Assembly: GCA_021741145.1 (NCBI GenBank) | Contig: JAIOYK010000004.1 | Coordinates: 62,001 to 126,000 of the forward strand | Direction: 5' to 3' | Length of the DNA stretch: 64,000 bases | DNA from: Rhodospirillum sp. | GTDB lineage: Bacteria > Pseudomonadota > Alphaproteobacteria > Rhodospirillales > Rhodospirillaceae | Shown: piece by piece, positions 55,558 through 64,000 of the stretch | Position numbering within the stretch: the first letter of the stretch is position 1 | Layout of the letters: the number at the start of each line of letters is the position of its first letter | The notes under the pieces: model-generated | What the model was told of the DNA's origin: nothing | Seen by the model: only the letters and a program-made list of their open reading frames with translations | Databases searched by the model: none | Made by a program: the position numbers and the translations under genes

Positions 55558-56304
55558 ATGACTCCCACGGACACGGACAAGGTCCCGCCCCAGGATACGG
55601 ACAAGGTCCCGCTCCAGGATACGGACGAGGTCCCGCCCCAGGATACGGACGAGGTCCCGCCCCAGGATAAAGGAGGGCGTGAGGTCGAACAAGACCCCCT
55701 TATCCTGGCCACCCGGGACCATGGAGACACCTTGCTGGTTCTCGCGGCGGAGGCCATCGTCGAGGGCCTGCGCGACGGCAGGCCGACCCCCCCGGATCTC
55801 GCCACCCAACCCGGCCCCCTGCGGGCGAAGGGCGCCGCCTTCGTCACCCTGACCAAGGGAGGCCAATTGCGGGGCTGCATCGGCTCGGTCGGCGCCAACC
55901 GGCCCCTGGCCCTGGACGTGGCCGCCAACGCCTGGGCCGCGGCCACCCGCGACCCCCGCTTCCCCAGGCTGACCCTGGAGGAACTGCCCGAACTGGCCCT
56001 CTCCGTCTCCGTTCTGACCACGCCCGTTCCCATGACCTTCTCCGATCAGGCGGACCTGCTGTCCCAAATCCGACCGGGGGTGGATGGGCTGATCCTCTCG
56101 GACACGGGCTATCGGGGTCTGTTTCTGCCCCAGGTCTGGGAGAGCCTGCCCAGCGCCCCGGCCTTCCTCGCCCACCTGAAGCAAAAGGCCGGACTGCCCC
56201 TCGACCACTGGTCCGACGCCCTGCGGATGGAGCGCTTCGAGGCCCGCTCCGTCAAGGCCGAGCGTTGGCCCCTCCCCCTCGGTCCCAGTGACGATAAGCC
56301 ATGA
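55558..56304 (+). CDS. amrA: AmmeMemoRadiSam system protein A (AMMECR1 domain)
   Basis: 248 residues. Residues about 5-36 are four copies of an octapeptide DTD(K/E)VP(P/L)Q. The rest is an AMMECR1 domain: GAAFVTLTKGGQLRGCIGSV with the hallmark LRGCIG, then PRFPRLTLEELPELALSVSVLT and RGLFLPQVWE. AAGGAAGG precedes ATG 55558. The gene is coupled to the small exported protein downstream (ATGA). Function in the AmmeMemo system is unresolved. Confidence 0.9.
   Translation: MTPTDTDKVPPQDTDKVPLQDTDEVPPQDTDEVPPQDKGGREVEQDPLILATRDHGDTLLVLAAEAIVEGLRDGRPTPPDLATQPGPLRAKGAAFVTLTKGGQLRGCIGSVGANRPLALDVAANAWAAATRDPRFPRLTLEELPELALSVSVLTTPVPMTFSDQADLLSQIRPGVDGLILSDTGYRGLFLPQVWESLPSAPAFLAHLKQKAGLPLDHWSDALRMERFEARSVKAERWPLPLGPSDDKP
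55570..55665 (+). repeat. 24-bp tandem repeat (4 copies) in amrA
   Basis: Four in-frame 24-bp units of the type GAYACGGACRAGGTCCCGCY.. encode DTDKVPPQ, DTDKVPLQ, DTDEVPPQ and DTDEVPPQ. The last two units are identical in DNA, a sign of recent duplication. Units of 24 bp keep the frame when copy number changes. Confidence 0.9.
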
Positions 56305-56723
56305 AACGCCCCCCCCTCGCCCGACACCTCCTCCCATGGTCCAGTCCCTGCCCGATCCTCTGCGCCGTCCTTATTCTGGCCCTGGCGTTCCAAGCCCGGG
56401 CCCAGGACATCGCATGGACCAGCGACGTTCCCCAAAGCCTACAGGGCACCTGGGGGGTCGGTGGGCAGTGCAAGGGAGAGGGAGTCGAACTGCTGATCTT
56501 CTCCAATGGCGGATACCGCTGGAGCAAGCCCGATGGCAGTTGGGGCTTCGCCCGGGGATCGTTCTCCTATTCCAATCCCCACTCCTACCGGGTGCTCTTC
56601 AAATTGCGCCACCTGTTTCCCACCGATGGCTATGAAGCGGTGCTGACCATCTCGGGCAACACCCTGCGTAAGACAAACCTGAAATCCAACACCAGCCAAC
56701 GCTATCGCCGCTGCCCGAAGTAA
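56301..56723 (+). CDS. small exported protein of unknown function
   Basis: A 140-residue protein. Signal peptide (PCPILCAVLILALAFQ, cleavage ARA-Q), then about 105 residues with LQGTWGVGGQCKGEGVELLIFSNGGYRW, which looks like a small lipocalin-like beta barrel, and two cysteines (GQCKG and the C-terminal RRCPK) that could form a disulfide. The start overlaps the amrA stop by 4 nt, so it is translated with the AMMECR1 protein. Confidence 0.75.
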   Translation: MKRPPLARHLLPWSSPCPILCAVLILALAFQARAQDIAWTSDVPQSLQGTWGVGGQCKGEGVELLIFSNGGYRWSKPDGSWGFARGSFSYSNPHSYRVLFKLRHLFPTDGYEAVLTISGNTLRKTNLKSNTSQRYRRCPK

Positions 56724-56852
56724 TCCGCGGTCCCATATCCCCCTTCCCGACGAACCGCCCATTGCCGAAAAGGCCAAGGGGGCTTACCTAAGGGCCAGGG
56801 CTTTTCCGCCCGCCACATCGTATCGTTCATTCATCGCCAGGGATCATCGACC

Positions 56853-59162
56853 ATGGGACGCTTCGGCGCCGGACAGGCCATGCGCCGGGTGGAGGACCAA
56901 CGGTTCCTCACCGGTCAGGGCCGCTATACCGACGACATCACCTATCCGAATTCGGCCCATCTGGCCGTGCTGCGCAGCCCCTACGCCCATGCGGAGATCA
57001 CCGCGTTGGACGTGACGGAAGCCCGCGCCGCCCCCGGCGTCATCGCCGTGCTGACCGAAGCCGATCTGACCGAACGGAAGATCGCCGATCTGCCCGTGGG
57101 CTTCATGGTGACCAGCGGCGACGGCACGCCCATGGCCGCACCGCCCCGCCCCGCCCTGGCCCGGGGCCGCGTGCGCTACGTGGGTCAACCCGTCGTCGCG
57201 GTCATCGCCGAGACCCCCAATGCCGCCCGGGACGCCCTGGAGCTGATCGAGGTGGCGTTCGACCCCCTCGACGCCGTGGGCGACCTGACCGCGGCCACCG
57301 CCGAAGGCGCGCCGGTCCTCTGGGAGAGCGAAGCCCCGGGCAATATCCTCTACGACTGGGAAATGGGTGAGCGGGAGGCCACCGACGCCGCCTTCGCCCG
57401 GGCCGCCCGGGTGGTCTCCATCGAACTGGTCAACGGCCGGATCGCCCCCACCTCCATCGAGGGCCGGGCCGCCCAGGCCCGGGTGGACGAGACCGGACGG
57501 CTGGAGCTGATCACGGGCAACCAGGGCGCCCATAACCTGCGCGATGTCATCGCCGGAAAGGTCCTGAACATCCCCAAGGACCAGTTGCATGTCCTCTGCC
57601 CAGACGTGGGCGGCGGCTTCGGCATGAAGATCTTCCTCTACCCCGAGCACATCCTGGTGCTGCTCGGCGCGATGGTCACCCAACGGCCGGTGAAATGGGC
57701 CGCGGACCGGTCCGAGAGCTTCCAGGCCGACGTCCATGGCCGCGACCACCTGACCCGGGCCGAGCTGGCCCTGGACGCCGATGGCCGCTATCTGGCGCTG
57801 CGGGTCGATACGCTGGCCAACATGGGCGCCTATGTCAGCCATTTCGGCGCCTTCATCCCCACCGCCGCGGGCACGGGCATGCTGCCCGGGGTCTATGCCA
57901 TCCCCGCCCTACACGCCCGGGTGCGCGGGGTCATGACCAACACCGCGCCGACGGATGCCTACCGGGGCGCCGGACGGCCCGAGGCGGCCTATGTGATCGA
58001 GCGGCTGACCGACAAGGTCGCCCGGGAGTTGGGCTTCTCGCCAGCCGAAATCCGACGCCGCAACTTCATCCCGCCCGAAGCCATGCCCTATTCGACCGCG
58101 GGTGGAAAAGTCTACGACAGCGGAGAATTCGCCGCGGTCCTGGACACCGCGCTTGCCCGCGCCGACTGGGACGGTTTTGACAAACGCAAGGCCGACAGCG
58201 CCGCCAAGGGTCTGCTGCGGGGCCGGGGCCTTTCCTACTACGTGGAGGTCTGCGCCGGGGGCGCGCCGGAAACGGCGACCCTGGTGATGGACGAAACGGG
58301 TGGGGCCACCATCCTGATCGGCACCCAATCCAACGGCCAGGGCCACGAGACAGCCTATACCCAGATGGCCGCCGATGCCCTCGGTCTGCCGCCGGAGCGG
58401 ATCACCGTCGTCCAGGGGGATACGGACCGCATCGCCACCGGCGGCGGCACGGGTGGATCCCGCTCCATCCCCGTGGGCGGAGCCGCCCTCGACAAGGCCA
58501 ACGACGCCCTGATCGCCAAGGCCCTGCCCATCGCCGCGGAGCTTCTGGAAACCGCGGAAGGGGACATCTCCCTGGACGGCGGCATTTTCCGCATGCGCTC
58601 GGGCAACCGAACCGTGACCTGGACCGACGTGGCCCGTGCCGCCCACGCCAAGGACGGCGACTTGACCGCGGCGGGGACCTGGCGCCCGGACACGGGCAGC
58701 TTCCCCAATGGCTGCCACATCTGCGAGGTGGAGATCGACCCGGAAACCGGAAGTCTGCGCATTGACCGCTATACCATCGTCGACGACGTGGGCGTGACCC
58801 TGAACCCGACCCTGCTCAAGGGGCAGGTGATCGGCGGCACCGTCCAGGGCATCGGTCAAGCCCTGCGGGAAAAGGTGATCTATGATCCGGAAACGGCCCA
58901 GTTGCTCACCGGCACCCTGCAGGACTACGCGCTGGCCCGGGCCGACGATTTCCCCGCCTTCGACTTCTCCACCCGCAACGTGCCCTGCACGACCAATCCC
59001 CTGGGGGTGAAGGGCGCGGGCGAGGCCGGAACCATCGGCGCCACGCCAACCCTGGTCAACGCCGCCTTCGACGCCCTTTGGGATCTGGGGGTTCGCCGCC
59101 TGGACATGCCGCTGACACCGTCGCACCTGTGGCGGACGATCCAAGATGCGAAATCGGTTTAA
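56853..59162 (+). CDS. CoxL-like molybdopterin-binding dehydrogenase subunit
   Basis: A 769-residue large subunit of the xanthine dehydrogenase/CO dehydrogenase superfamily. It opens GAGQAMRRVEDQRFLTGQGRYTDDI, the standard CoxL start. It has the molybdenum-domain motifs VGGGFGMK, AYRGAGRPEA, GTQSNGQGHETAYTQ, GTGGSRSIPVGG and KGAGEAGTIGA (catalytic Glu). AYRGAGR marks the form II type, not true CO dehydrogenase (AYRCSFR). No FeS (CoxS) or FAD (CoxM) subunit gene is adjacent, which is unusual for this family. Substrate unknown. Confidence 0.9.
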   Translation: MGRFGAGQAMRRVEDQRFLTGQGRYTDDITYPNSAHLAVLRSPYAHAEITALDVTEARAAPGVIAVLTEADLTERKIADLPVGFMVTSGDGTPMAAPPRPALARGRVRYVGQPVVAVIAETPNAARDALELIEVAFDPLDAVGDLTAATAEGAPVLWESEAPGNILYDWEMGEREATDAAFARAARVVSIELVNGRIAPTSIEGRAAQARVDETGRLELITGNQGAHNLRDVIAGKVLNIPKDQLHVLCPDVGGGFGMKIFLYPEHILVLLGAMVTQRPVKWAADRSESFQADVHGRDHLTRAELALDADGRYLALRVDTLANMGAYVSHFGAFIPTAAGTGMLPGVYAIPALHARVRGVMTNTAPTDAYRGAGRPEAAYVIERLTDKVARELGFSPAEIRRRNFIPPEAMPYSTAGGKVYDSGEFAAVLDTALARADWDGFDKRKADSAAKGLLRGRGLSYYVEVCAGGAPETATLVMDETGGATILIGTQSNGQGHETAYTQMAADALGLPPERITVVQGDTDRIATGGGTGGSRSIPVGGAALDKANDALIAKALPIAAELLETAEGDISLDGGIFRMRSGNRTVTWTDVARAAHAKDGDLTAAGTWRPDTGSFPNGCHICEVEIDPETGSLRIDRYTIVDDVGVTLNPTLLKGQVIGGTVQGIGQALREKVIYDPETAQLLTGTLQDYALARADDFPAFDFSTRNVPCTTNPLGVKGAGEAGTIGATPTLVNAAFDALWDLGVRRLDMPLTPSHLWRTIQDAKSV

Positions 59163-59185
59163 CCAAAACAGGATTGTCCCTTGCC

Positions 59186-59989
<804 letters not shown>

Positions 59990-60009
59990 ACCGGAAGGCG
60001 AATCCTCCC

Positions 60010-61428
60010 TTGTCCCTCCCTCCTCGCCTCCTTGAAGGCCTATCGACCCTGCTCGGCCCACGCGGCTTGGTGACGGATGGGGCCGACCTCGCCCCCTACC
60101 TCAAGGAGCAGCGGGGGCGTTTGACCAGCCAAGCCCAGGCCGTCGCCCGCCCCGACACGACGGCGTCCTGCGCCGCCGTCGTCCGCCTCTGCGCCGAGGC
60201 CGGGGTGGCCATCGTGCCCCAGGGGGGAAACACGGGATTGGTGGGCGGATCCGTCGCCGGAGAGGGGGAATTGGTCCTCTCCCTGGACCGCATGACCCGG
60301 ATCCGGTCCATTGATCCCCAAAACTTCACCCTGACCTGCGACGCCGGTTGCCTCTTGGCCCAGGTCCAGAAGGCGGCAACCGATGTGGGCCGCCTTTTCC
60401 CCCTTTCCCTCGCGGCGGAGGGATCTTGCCGGATCGGCGGCGTCCTCTCGACCAACGCGGGCGGTGTCGGCGTGTTGCGCTACGGCCCGGCCCGGGACCT
60501 CTGCCTGGGTCTGGAAGTGGTGCTGCCCGATGGGCGGATTTGGGATGGCCTGCGCGCCCTGGGCAAGGACAACACGGGCTATGCCCTCCGCCACCTGTTC
60601 ATTGGCGCCGAGGGGACCCTGGGAATCATCACTGGCGCGGTCCTGAAACTCTTCCCCGCCCCCCGGGAGACGGCCACGGCCTTCTGCGCCCTGGACGCCT
60701 TGCCCGGGATGCTGGACCTCCTGGCGCTCGCCCGGGACCGGGGCGGAGACACGGTCACCGCCTTCGAGGTCCTGCCCCGCATGGGGTTGGAGGCGGCCAT
60801 CGCCCATCTGCCCGGGGGCCGGGATCCCCTGGAGACACCCCATCCCTGGTATGCCCTGGTGGAAATGACCTCCGCCCGGGCCGATGGCGGCCTATCGGAC
60901 GTTCTGACCACAACCCTGGCGGAAGCACTGGAGCGCGGGATCATCGCCGACGCGACCGTCGCGGCCAGCCGGGATCAGGCCGCGTCCCTCTGGGCCCTGC
61001 GGGAATGCCTGTCCGATGCCCAAAAGCCCCTGGGTGGTTCCATCAAACACGATGTCTCCGTGCCCACCGCCCAGGTCCCGGCGTTCATCGAGGTCGCCAG
61101 CGCCGCGGTCCTCCAGGCCATGCCGGGGATCCGCCCCTGCCCCTTCGGCCACTTGGGCGACGGCAATATCCACTTTAATCTGACCCAACCCGAGGGCATG
61201 GATCGCCAGACCTTCCTGGACCGTTGGGAGGAGATGAACCGAATCGTCCACGACATTGTTACCGCCATGGGTGGATCCATCAGCGCCGAACATGGCATTG
61301 GCCTGTTCAAGGTGAACGAACTGGCCCGCCACAAGGGACAGGTGGAATTGGACATGATGCGGGCGATCAAGACCGCGCTTGACCCGAAAAACACCCTTAA
61401 TCCGGGGAAGATCCTGCCACCCGCGTGA
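60010..61428 (+). CDS. FAD-linked oxidase, D-2-hydroxyacid dehydrogenase (GlcD/D2HGDH) family
   Basis: 472 residues. The FAD-binding PCMH domain has VPQGGNTGLVGGSV, LTCDAGCLLAQVQKAA, LSTNAGGVGVLRYG and FIGAEGTLGIITGAVL. The C-terminal cap has the metal/substrate motif PFGHLGDGNIHFN and EHGIGLFK. This architecture fits D-2-hydroxyglutarate or D-lactate dehydrogenases. A TTG at 60010 is the most plausible start (GGAAGG 11 nt before); no in-frame ATG exists near the expected N-terminus. It probably shares a transcript with cysQ. Confidence 0.88.
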   Translation: MSLPPRLLEGLSTLLGPRGLVTDGADLAPYLKEQRGRLTSQAQAVARPDTTASCAAVVRLCAEAGVAIVPQGGNTGLVGGSVAGEGELVLSLDRMTRIRSIDPQNFTLTCDAGCLLAQVQKAATDVGRLFPLSLAAEGSCRIGGVLSTNAGGVGVLRYGPARDLCLGLEVVLPDGRIWDGLRALGKDNTGYALRHLFIGAEGTLGIITGAVLKLFPAPRETATAFCALDALPGMLDLLALARDRGGDTVTAFEVLPRMGLEAAIAHLPGGRDPLETPHPWYALVEMTSARADGGLSDVLTTTLAEALERGIIADATVAASRDQAASLWALRECLSDAQKPLGGSIKHDVSVPTAQVPAFIEVASAAVLQAMPGIRPCPFGHLGDGNIHFNLTQPEGMDRQTFLDRWEEMNRIVHDIVTAMGGSISAEHGIGLFKVNELARHKGQVELDMMRAIKTALDPKNTLNPGKILPPA

Positions 61429-61473
61429 TCGAGAGAGAAACGGGAACAGAGTGAGACGAAGATATTATACAAT

Positions 61474-61556
61474 ATCATATGCTTGGAAATCATATACTTG
61501 GAATCATATACTTGGACCATTTTGCGTGACCCATAAGTCACACAAGATGGTCCAAG
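61474..61556. repeat. three 14-bp direct repeats merging into a large hairpin
   Basis: ATCATAT(G/A)CTTGGA occurs at 61474-61487, 61489-61502 and 61503-61516. The last copy runs into an inverted repeat CTTGGACCAT (61511-61520) / ATGGTCCAAG (61547-61556) with inner GTGAC/GTCAC. The segment is AT-rich against its surroundings and lies between two convergent genes; it could be a bidirectional terminator or a mobile-element relic. Confidence 0.65.
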
Positions 61557-61615
61557 TCGAAAGGGTGGGGACCGTGCGCTCGCGGTGAAACGGACGCCGC
61601 CCCGGAAGCGCGGGG

Positions 61616-63130
61616 TCAACTCGCCCGCAAGCGAGCGGACACGTCGTCAATAGTCTTAGACAATCCATTGATTTCATTGACAACCTGACCGATTTCCTGG
61701 GCGATCTCCCGGGTAGCGTCGTTTTGCTGCGCGACGGAGCTGGAGACTTGGGCGGAAATATCCTGAAGTTGCTGGATCAGTTCGCCGACATTGCCGATAG
61801 CATCGGCCGCTTGGCGGGTGGTGCCCTGAATGGTTTCAATTTGCTGAGTGATGTCACCCGTGGCATCGGCGGTTTGTTTGGCAAGAACCTTGACCTCGTT
61901 GGCGACAACCGCGAAGCCCTTTCCCTCTTCGCCGGCCCGGGCCGCCTCGATGGTGGCGTTCAAGGCAAGCAGGTTCGTCTGCGACGCGATATCGCTGATG
62001 AGCTTCACCACGGACCCGATTTTTTCCGTCACACTGGACAGCTCGGTCATGGTTGTTTCCGTGGCGGACACCGCTTTCGCCGCTTCCAGGGACCGTACGG
62101 CGGTCTTCTCCACCTGTTCGGAGATCCCCCCGATGGAAGCCGAGAGCTGCGCCGCCGCCGTGGCCACCGTTCCCGCGCTGCCCGCCACCCGGTTGTTTCC
62201 CGCGGATACCGTGGTTTCCAAGATCTCGACGGTTCCTTCGATCAGCGACTTCCGCGCGACCTCGGCCTTGGCTCCCTGTTCCTCGGCGAGGACTTGGTCG
62301 TTGATGTCGATCAGCGACCCGCAAGCCCGCTCGGCGCGCCCCTCCACGTTTCTGGCGACCCCGCCAATCGCGCGAAACCACCGGTATTCTCCAGTCCGAC
62401 ACTTCAAACGGTATCTGACATCATACCCAATCCGCCCCGTCTTGTCGTTCAGGCAAGCCCCAAATTTGGCGAAGGTGTTGTCCACATCCTCCGGATGCAG
62501 CCGATCCGACCAGGAGGTCATAAGATCGGGAAAGGAGGATTCGGAATCGAATCCGACGAGTCGCCGGAATTCCGGCGACCACCGCCACTGGCTTTTCTCG
62601 TGAGCGGCGTCCCCTTCGTACAACAGGGCGTCCCAAAGCCCCACGCCCGCGTGGGCATCCAGCAAGGCTTGGCGTTCAGCGTCCTCACGCTGCTCATGGA
62701 CGTCGATCAAGGCACCACAGGCCCGCGCGGCCATGCCACTTTCCGTCCGTGCCACGCCCCCGACGGCCCGAAACCATCGATAGGCACCTTTCTTCATCCT
62801 GAGACGATAGACGACATCATACCCGGTTCGCCCGGACCGATCGGCGAGACAGGCTTGGAACGCGGCGAACGTGGGCTCCACGTCCTCGGGGTGGAGACGG
62901 TCGGACCACGATTCCATGCGATCGGGAAAGTCCCCACGATCATTTCCATCAAAACCCAAAAGCCGCCGGAAGACCGGAGACCACCGCCATTTGCTGTTCG
63001 GATGCGCGGGGTCCCCATTCACCAGTTGGGCATCCCAAAGCCCAACGCCCGCGTATTCATTCAGAAGGGCGATGAGTCCGCTTTCGCTCTCCAGGTTCGA
63101 GGGGGCGCCCCCTCTCTTGGAAAAAAACAT
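61616..63130 (-). CDS. soluble methyl-accepting chemotaxis protein with two PAS domains
   Basis: 504 residues, no transmembrane helix. Two near-duplicate PAS domains (about 15-155 and 155-285) each show GLWDA, WRWSPxFRRLxGFD, [11 protein letters not shown] and YRWFRAxGGVAR. They are followed by a signalling domain whose hairpin tip is [39 protein letters not shown]. This is a cytoplasmic receptor, often sensing redox or metabolic state through flavin or haem in PAS; the cofactor here is unknown. GGGAG precedes ATG 63130. Confidence 0.92.
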   Translation of the reverse strand: MFFSKRGGAPSNLESESGLIALLNEYAGVGLWDAQLVNGDPAHPNSKWRWSPVFRRLLGFDGNDRGDFPDRMESWSDRLHPEDVEPTFAAFQACLADRSGRTGYDVVYRLRMKKGAYRWFRAVGGVARTESGMAARACGALIDVHEQREDAERQALLDAHAGVGLWDALLYEGDAAHEKSQWRWSPEFRRLVGFDSESSFPDLMTSWSDRLHPEDVDNTFAKFGACLNDKTGRIGYDVRYRLKCRTGEYRWFRAIGGVARNVEGRAERACGSLIDINDQVLAEEQGAKAEVARKSLIEGTVEILETTVSAGNNRVAGSAGTVATAAAQLSASIGGISEQVEKTAVRSLEAAKAVSATETTMTELSSVTEKIGSVVKLISDIASQTNLLALNATIEAARAGEEGKGFAVVANEVKVLAKQTADATGDITQQIETIQGTTRQAADAIGNVGELIQQLQDISAQVSSSVAQQNDATREIAQEIGQVVNEINGLSKTIDDVSARLRAS

Positions 63131-63433
63131 GCTAAACACTCCCAAGCGTCTGTTTTTCTTTTCTTGTCCCGCCAAGCGCTGACCTGGGTACCCAAGGCCC
63201 CGTGGCTGGTGCCTTTGACAGAACACCAAAAGGACACTTCTGTCTGTATAATCCAGAAAAAAACGAACATCCAGATATAAACATTAGTATGCTAACTTAT
63301 CTTGTCCGCTATACCTCTCCCAAACCAGAGATCGCGTTCCCACATCCCTCAACCTCTCATTTTGACCAGCCCCGCCTGTCTCCCTAAGGGAGCAATTCCG
63401 CCTATCTCCCCAACGGAAACCGGGCTCCCTCTT
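63131..63433. promoter_or_regulatory. upstream region of chemoreceptor gene
   Basis: 303 bp, AT-rich in 63230-63300, which should contain the receptor's promoter. No flagellar-type promoter could be identified with confidence. A short inverted repeat CTCCCTTTCAGGGA (63429-63442) lies at the end of the following gene. Confidence 0.35.
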
Positions 63434-64000
63434 TCAGGGAAAGGGCGGCGAGTAGAGCAACCCGCCTCGGGTCCAGAGTTCATTCAGGCCGCGGTCGAGT
63501 TGGAGGGGGCTATTGCTCCCCAGGTTCCGGTGAAAGACCTCGCCATAGGATCCGACTTGGGTGATGATCCGGCGCACCCAATGGTCGTCCAACCCGAGAG
63601 GCGCGCCGACACCGGGGTCCTCGCCCAGAAAGCGGCGCAGGGGAGGGTTGGTGGCGGTGCGGGCGACCGCCGCCACGTTGGCCCGAGTCAAACCGTATTC
63701 CTCAGCCTGGATCAACGCATTCAAGGTCCAACGAACGATATCGAACCAGCGATCATCGCCTTCGCGCACCACCGGACCCAAGGGTTCCTTGGACAGCACA
63801 TCGGGCAGAATTCGCATTTCCCCGGGGCGGGGTGCCTCCAACAGGGCGAAGGAAGCAATCGCGGTCCGGTCACCCGTATAGGCTTGACACTCCTTGACGA
63901 AGAATCCGGACCGGGCGTCCTCCAGGGAGACATAGCGAACCGGAACAAGAGACAGAGAGCGGTCCTTGATCACATCCTCGATATTCCGGGCCGTCGTGGT
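63434..64000 (-). CDS. AapJ-like general L-amino acid ABC binding protein, 5' end outside window
   Basis: The C-terminal 188 residues of a family 3 solute-binding protein; the frame stays open to base 64000. Characteristic text: FFVKECQAYTGDRTAIASF (the AapJ 'C..YT.D.S' region), LPDVLSKEPLGPVVREGDDRWFDIVRWTLNALIQAEEYGLT and the closing GSNSPLQLDRGLNELWTRGGLLYSPPF. This is the pattern of AapJ, the periplasmic component of the general amino-acid permease. Partners would be outside the window. Confidence 0.88.
   Translation of the reverse strand, partial: TTTARNIEDVIKDRSLSLVPVRYVSLEDARSGFFVKECQAYTGDRTAIASFALLEAPRPGEMRILPDVLSKEPLGPVVREGDDRWFDIVRWTLNALIQAEEYGLTRANVAAVARTATNPPLRRFLGEDPGVGAPLGLDDHWVRRIITQVGSYGEVFHRNLGSNSPLQLDRGLNELWTRGGLLYSPPFP

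Noticed and set aside
56853-59162. True aerobic carbon monoxide dehydrogenase
   Set aside because: The active-site loop reads AYRGAGR, not AYRCSFR, and CoxM/CoxS genes are absent.

Overview
The window is GC-rich DNA from an alphaproteobacterium, most likely a Rhodospirillales member. This is inferred from gene content and order: mreB-mreC-mreD-mrdA-rodA next to ilvC-ilvN-ilvB-miaA-serB, an Aap-type amino-acid binding protein, and palindromic intergenic repeats of the kind common in that group. No rRNA is present. There is one complete tRNA (Lys, CUU) and one decayed tRNA-Lys-like copy.

Layout. 1-3714: a catabolic cluster (alpha/beta hydrolase cut by the window edge, carboxymuconolactone-decarboxylase-like protein, FGGY kinase, a decayed SDR and an intact SDR). 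3728-12317: an uptake and processing operon on the minus strand (peptide-type ABC importer, an enolase-superfamily protein with the N-succinylamino-acid racemase signature, an M20 hydrolase), with a divergent IclR regulator. 12419-15110: palindromic repeats, a tRNA-like relic, a DEAD-box helicase and tRNA-Lys. 15223-20357: a three-gene signalling operon (FIST-domain histidine kinase, HDOD response regulator, response regulator with a dead HD-GYP domain). 20629-26633: the cell-shape operon mreBCD-mrdA-rodA. 27175-32947: branched-chain amino-acid synthesis (ilvBNC), miaA and serB. 33119-37227: exported redox and phosphatase proteins (Tat rubredoxin, PhoX-like protein, di-haem c-type protein). 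37228-38736: an AT-richer patch with a MITE-like repeat and an unknown membrane protein. 38737-44617: a nucleoside-type ABC importer with a cytosine-deaminase-like enzyme. 44666-47652: a secreted unknown, a NUDIX hydrolase and leucyl aminopeptidase.

47861-53345 is a compact type II CRISPR-Cas locus: cas9 (+), an array of 7 repeats and 6 spacers (+), then cas2 and cas1 on the opposite strand, and finally a candidate tracrRNA (+) divergent from cas1. There is no cas4 or csn2, so the gene content is II-C. The most striking observation in the window is the predicted tracrRNA. Its anti-repeat is split into a 25-nt perfect block and an 8-9-nt block, which together cover 34 of the 36 repeat positions. 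The blocks are separated by 31 nt that fold into their own 10-bp hairpin, so the crRNA:tracrRNA duplex would be a three-way junction. A promoter (TTTACA, 16 nt, TACCAT with extended -10 TG) sits so that transcription would begin at the first anti-repeat base. Nexus-like and terminator-like hairpins follow. A 16-bp terminator hairpin directly after the last repeat supports plus-strand transcription of the array. The last roughly 90 codons of cas9, within the PAM-interacting region, change sharply to AT-rich composition, which suggests replacement of that segment.

53401-56723 holds the AmmeMemoRadiSam genes (radical SAM protein divergent from the Memo and AMMECR1 proteins) plus a small secreted protein. 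56853-64000 holds an orphan CoxL-type molybdopterin subunit, cysQ, an FAD-linked 2-hydroxyacid dehydrogenase, a soluble double-PAS chemoreceptor and the end of an AapJ-like binding protein. All functional statements rest on motif reading of the sequence; no database search was run.
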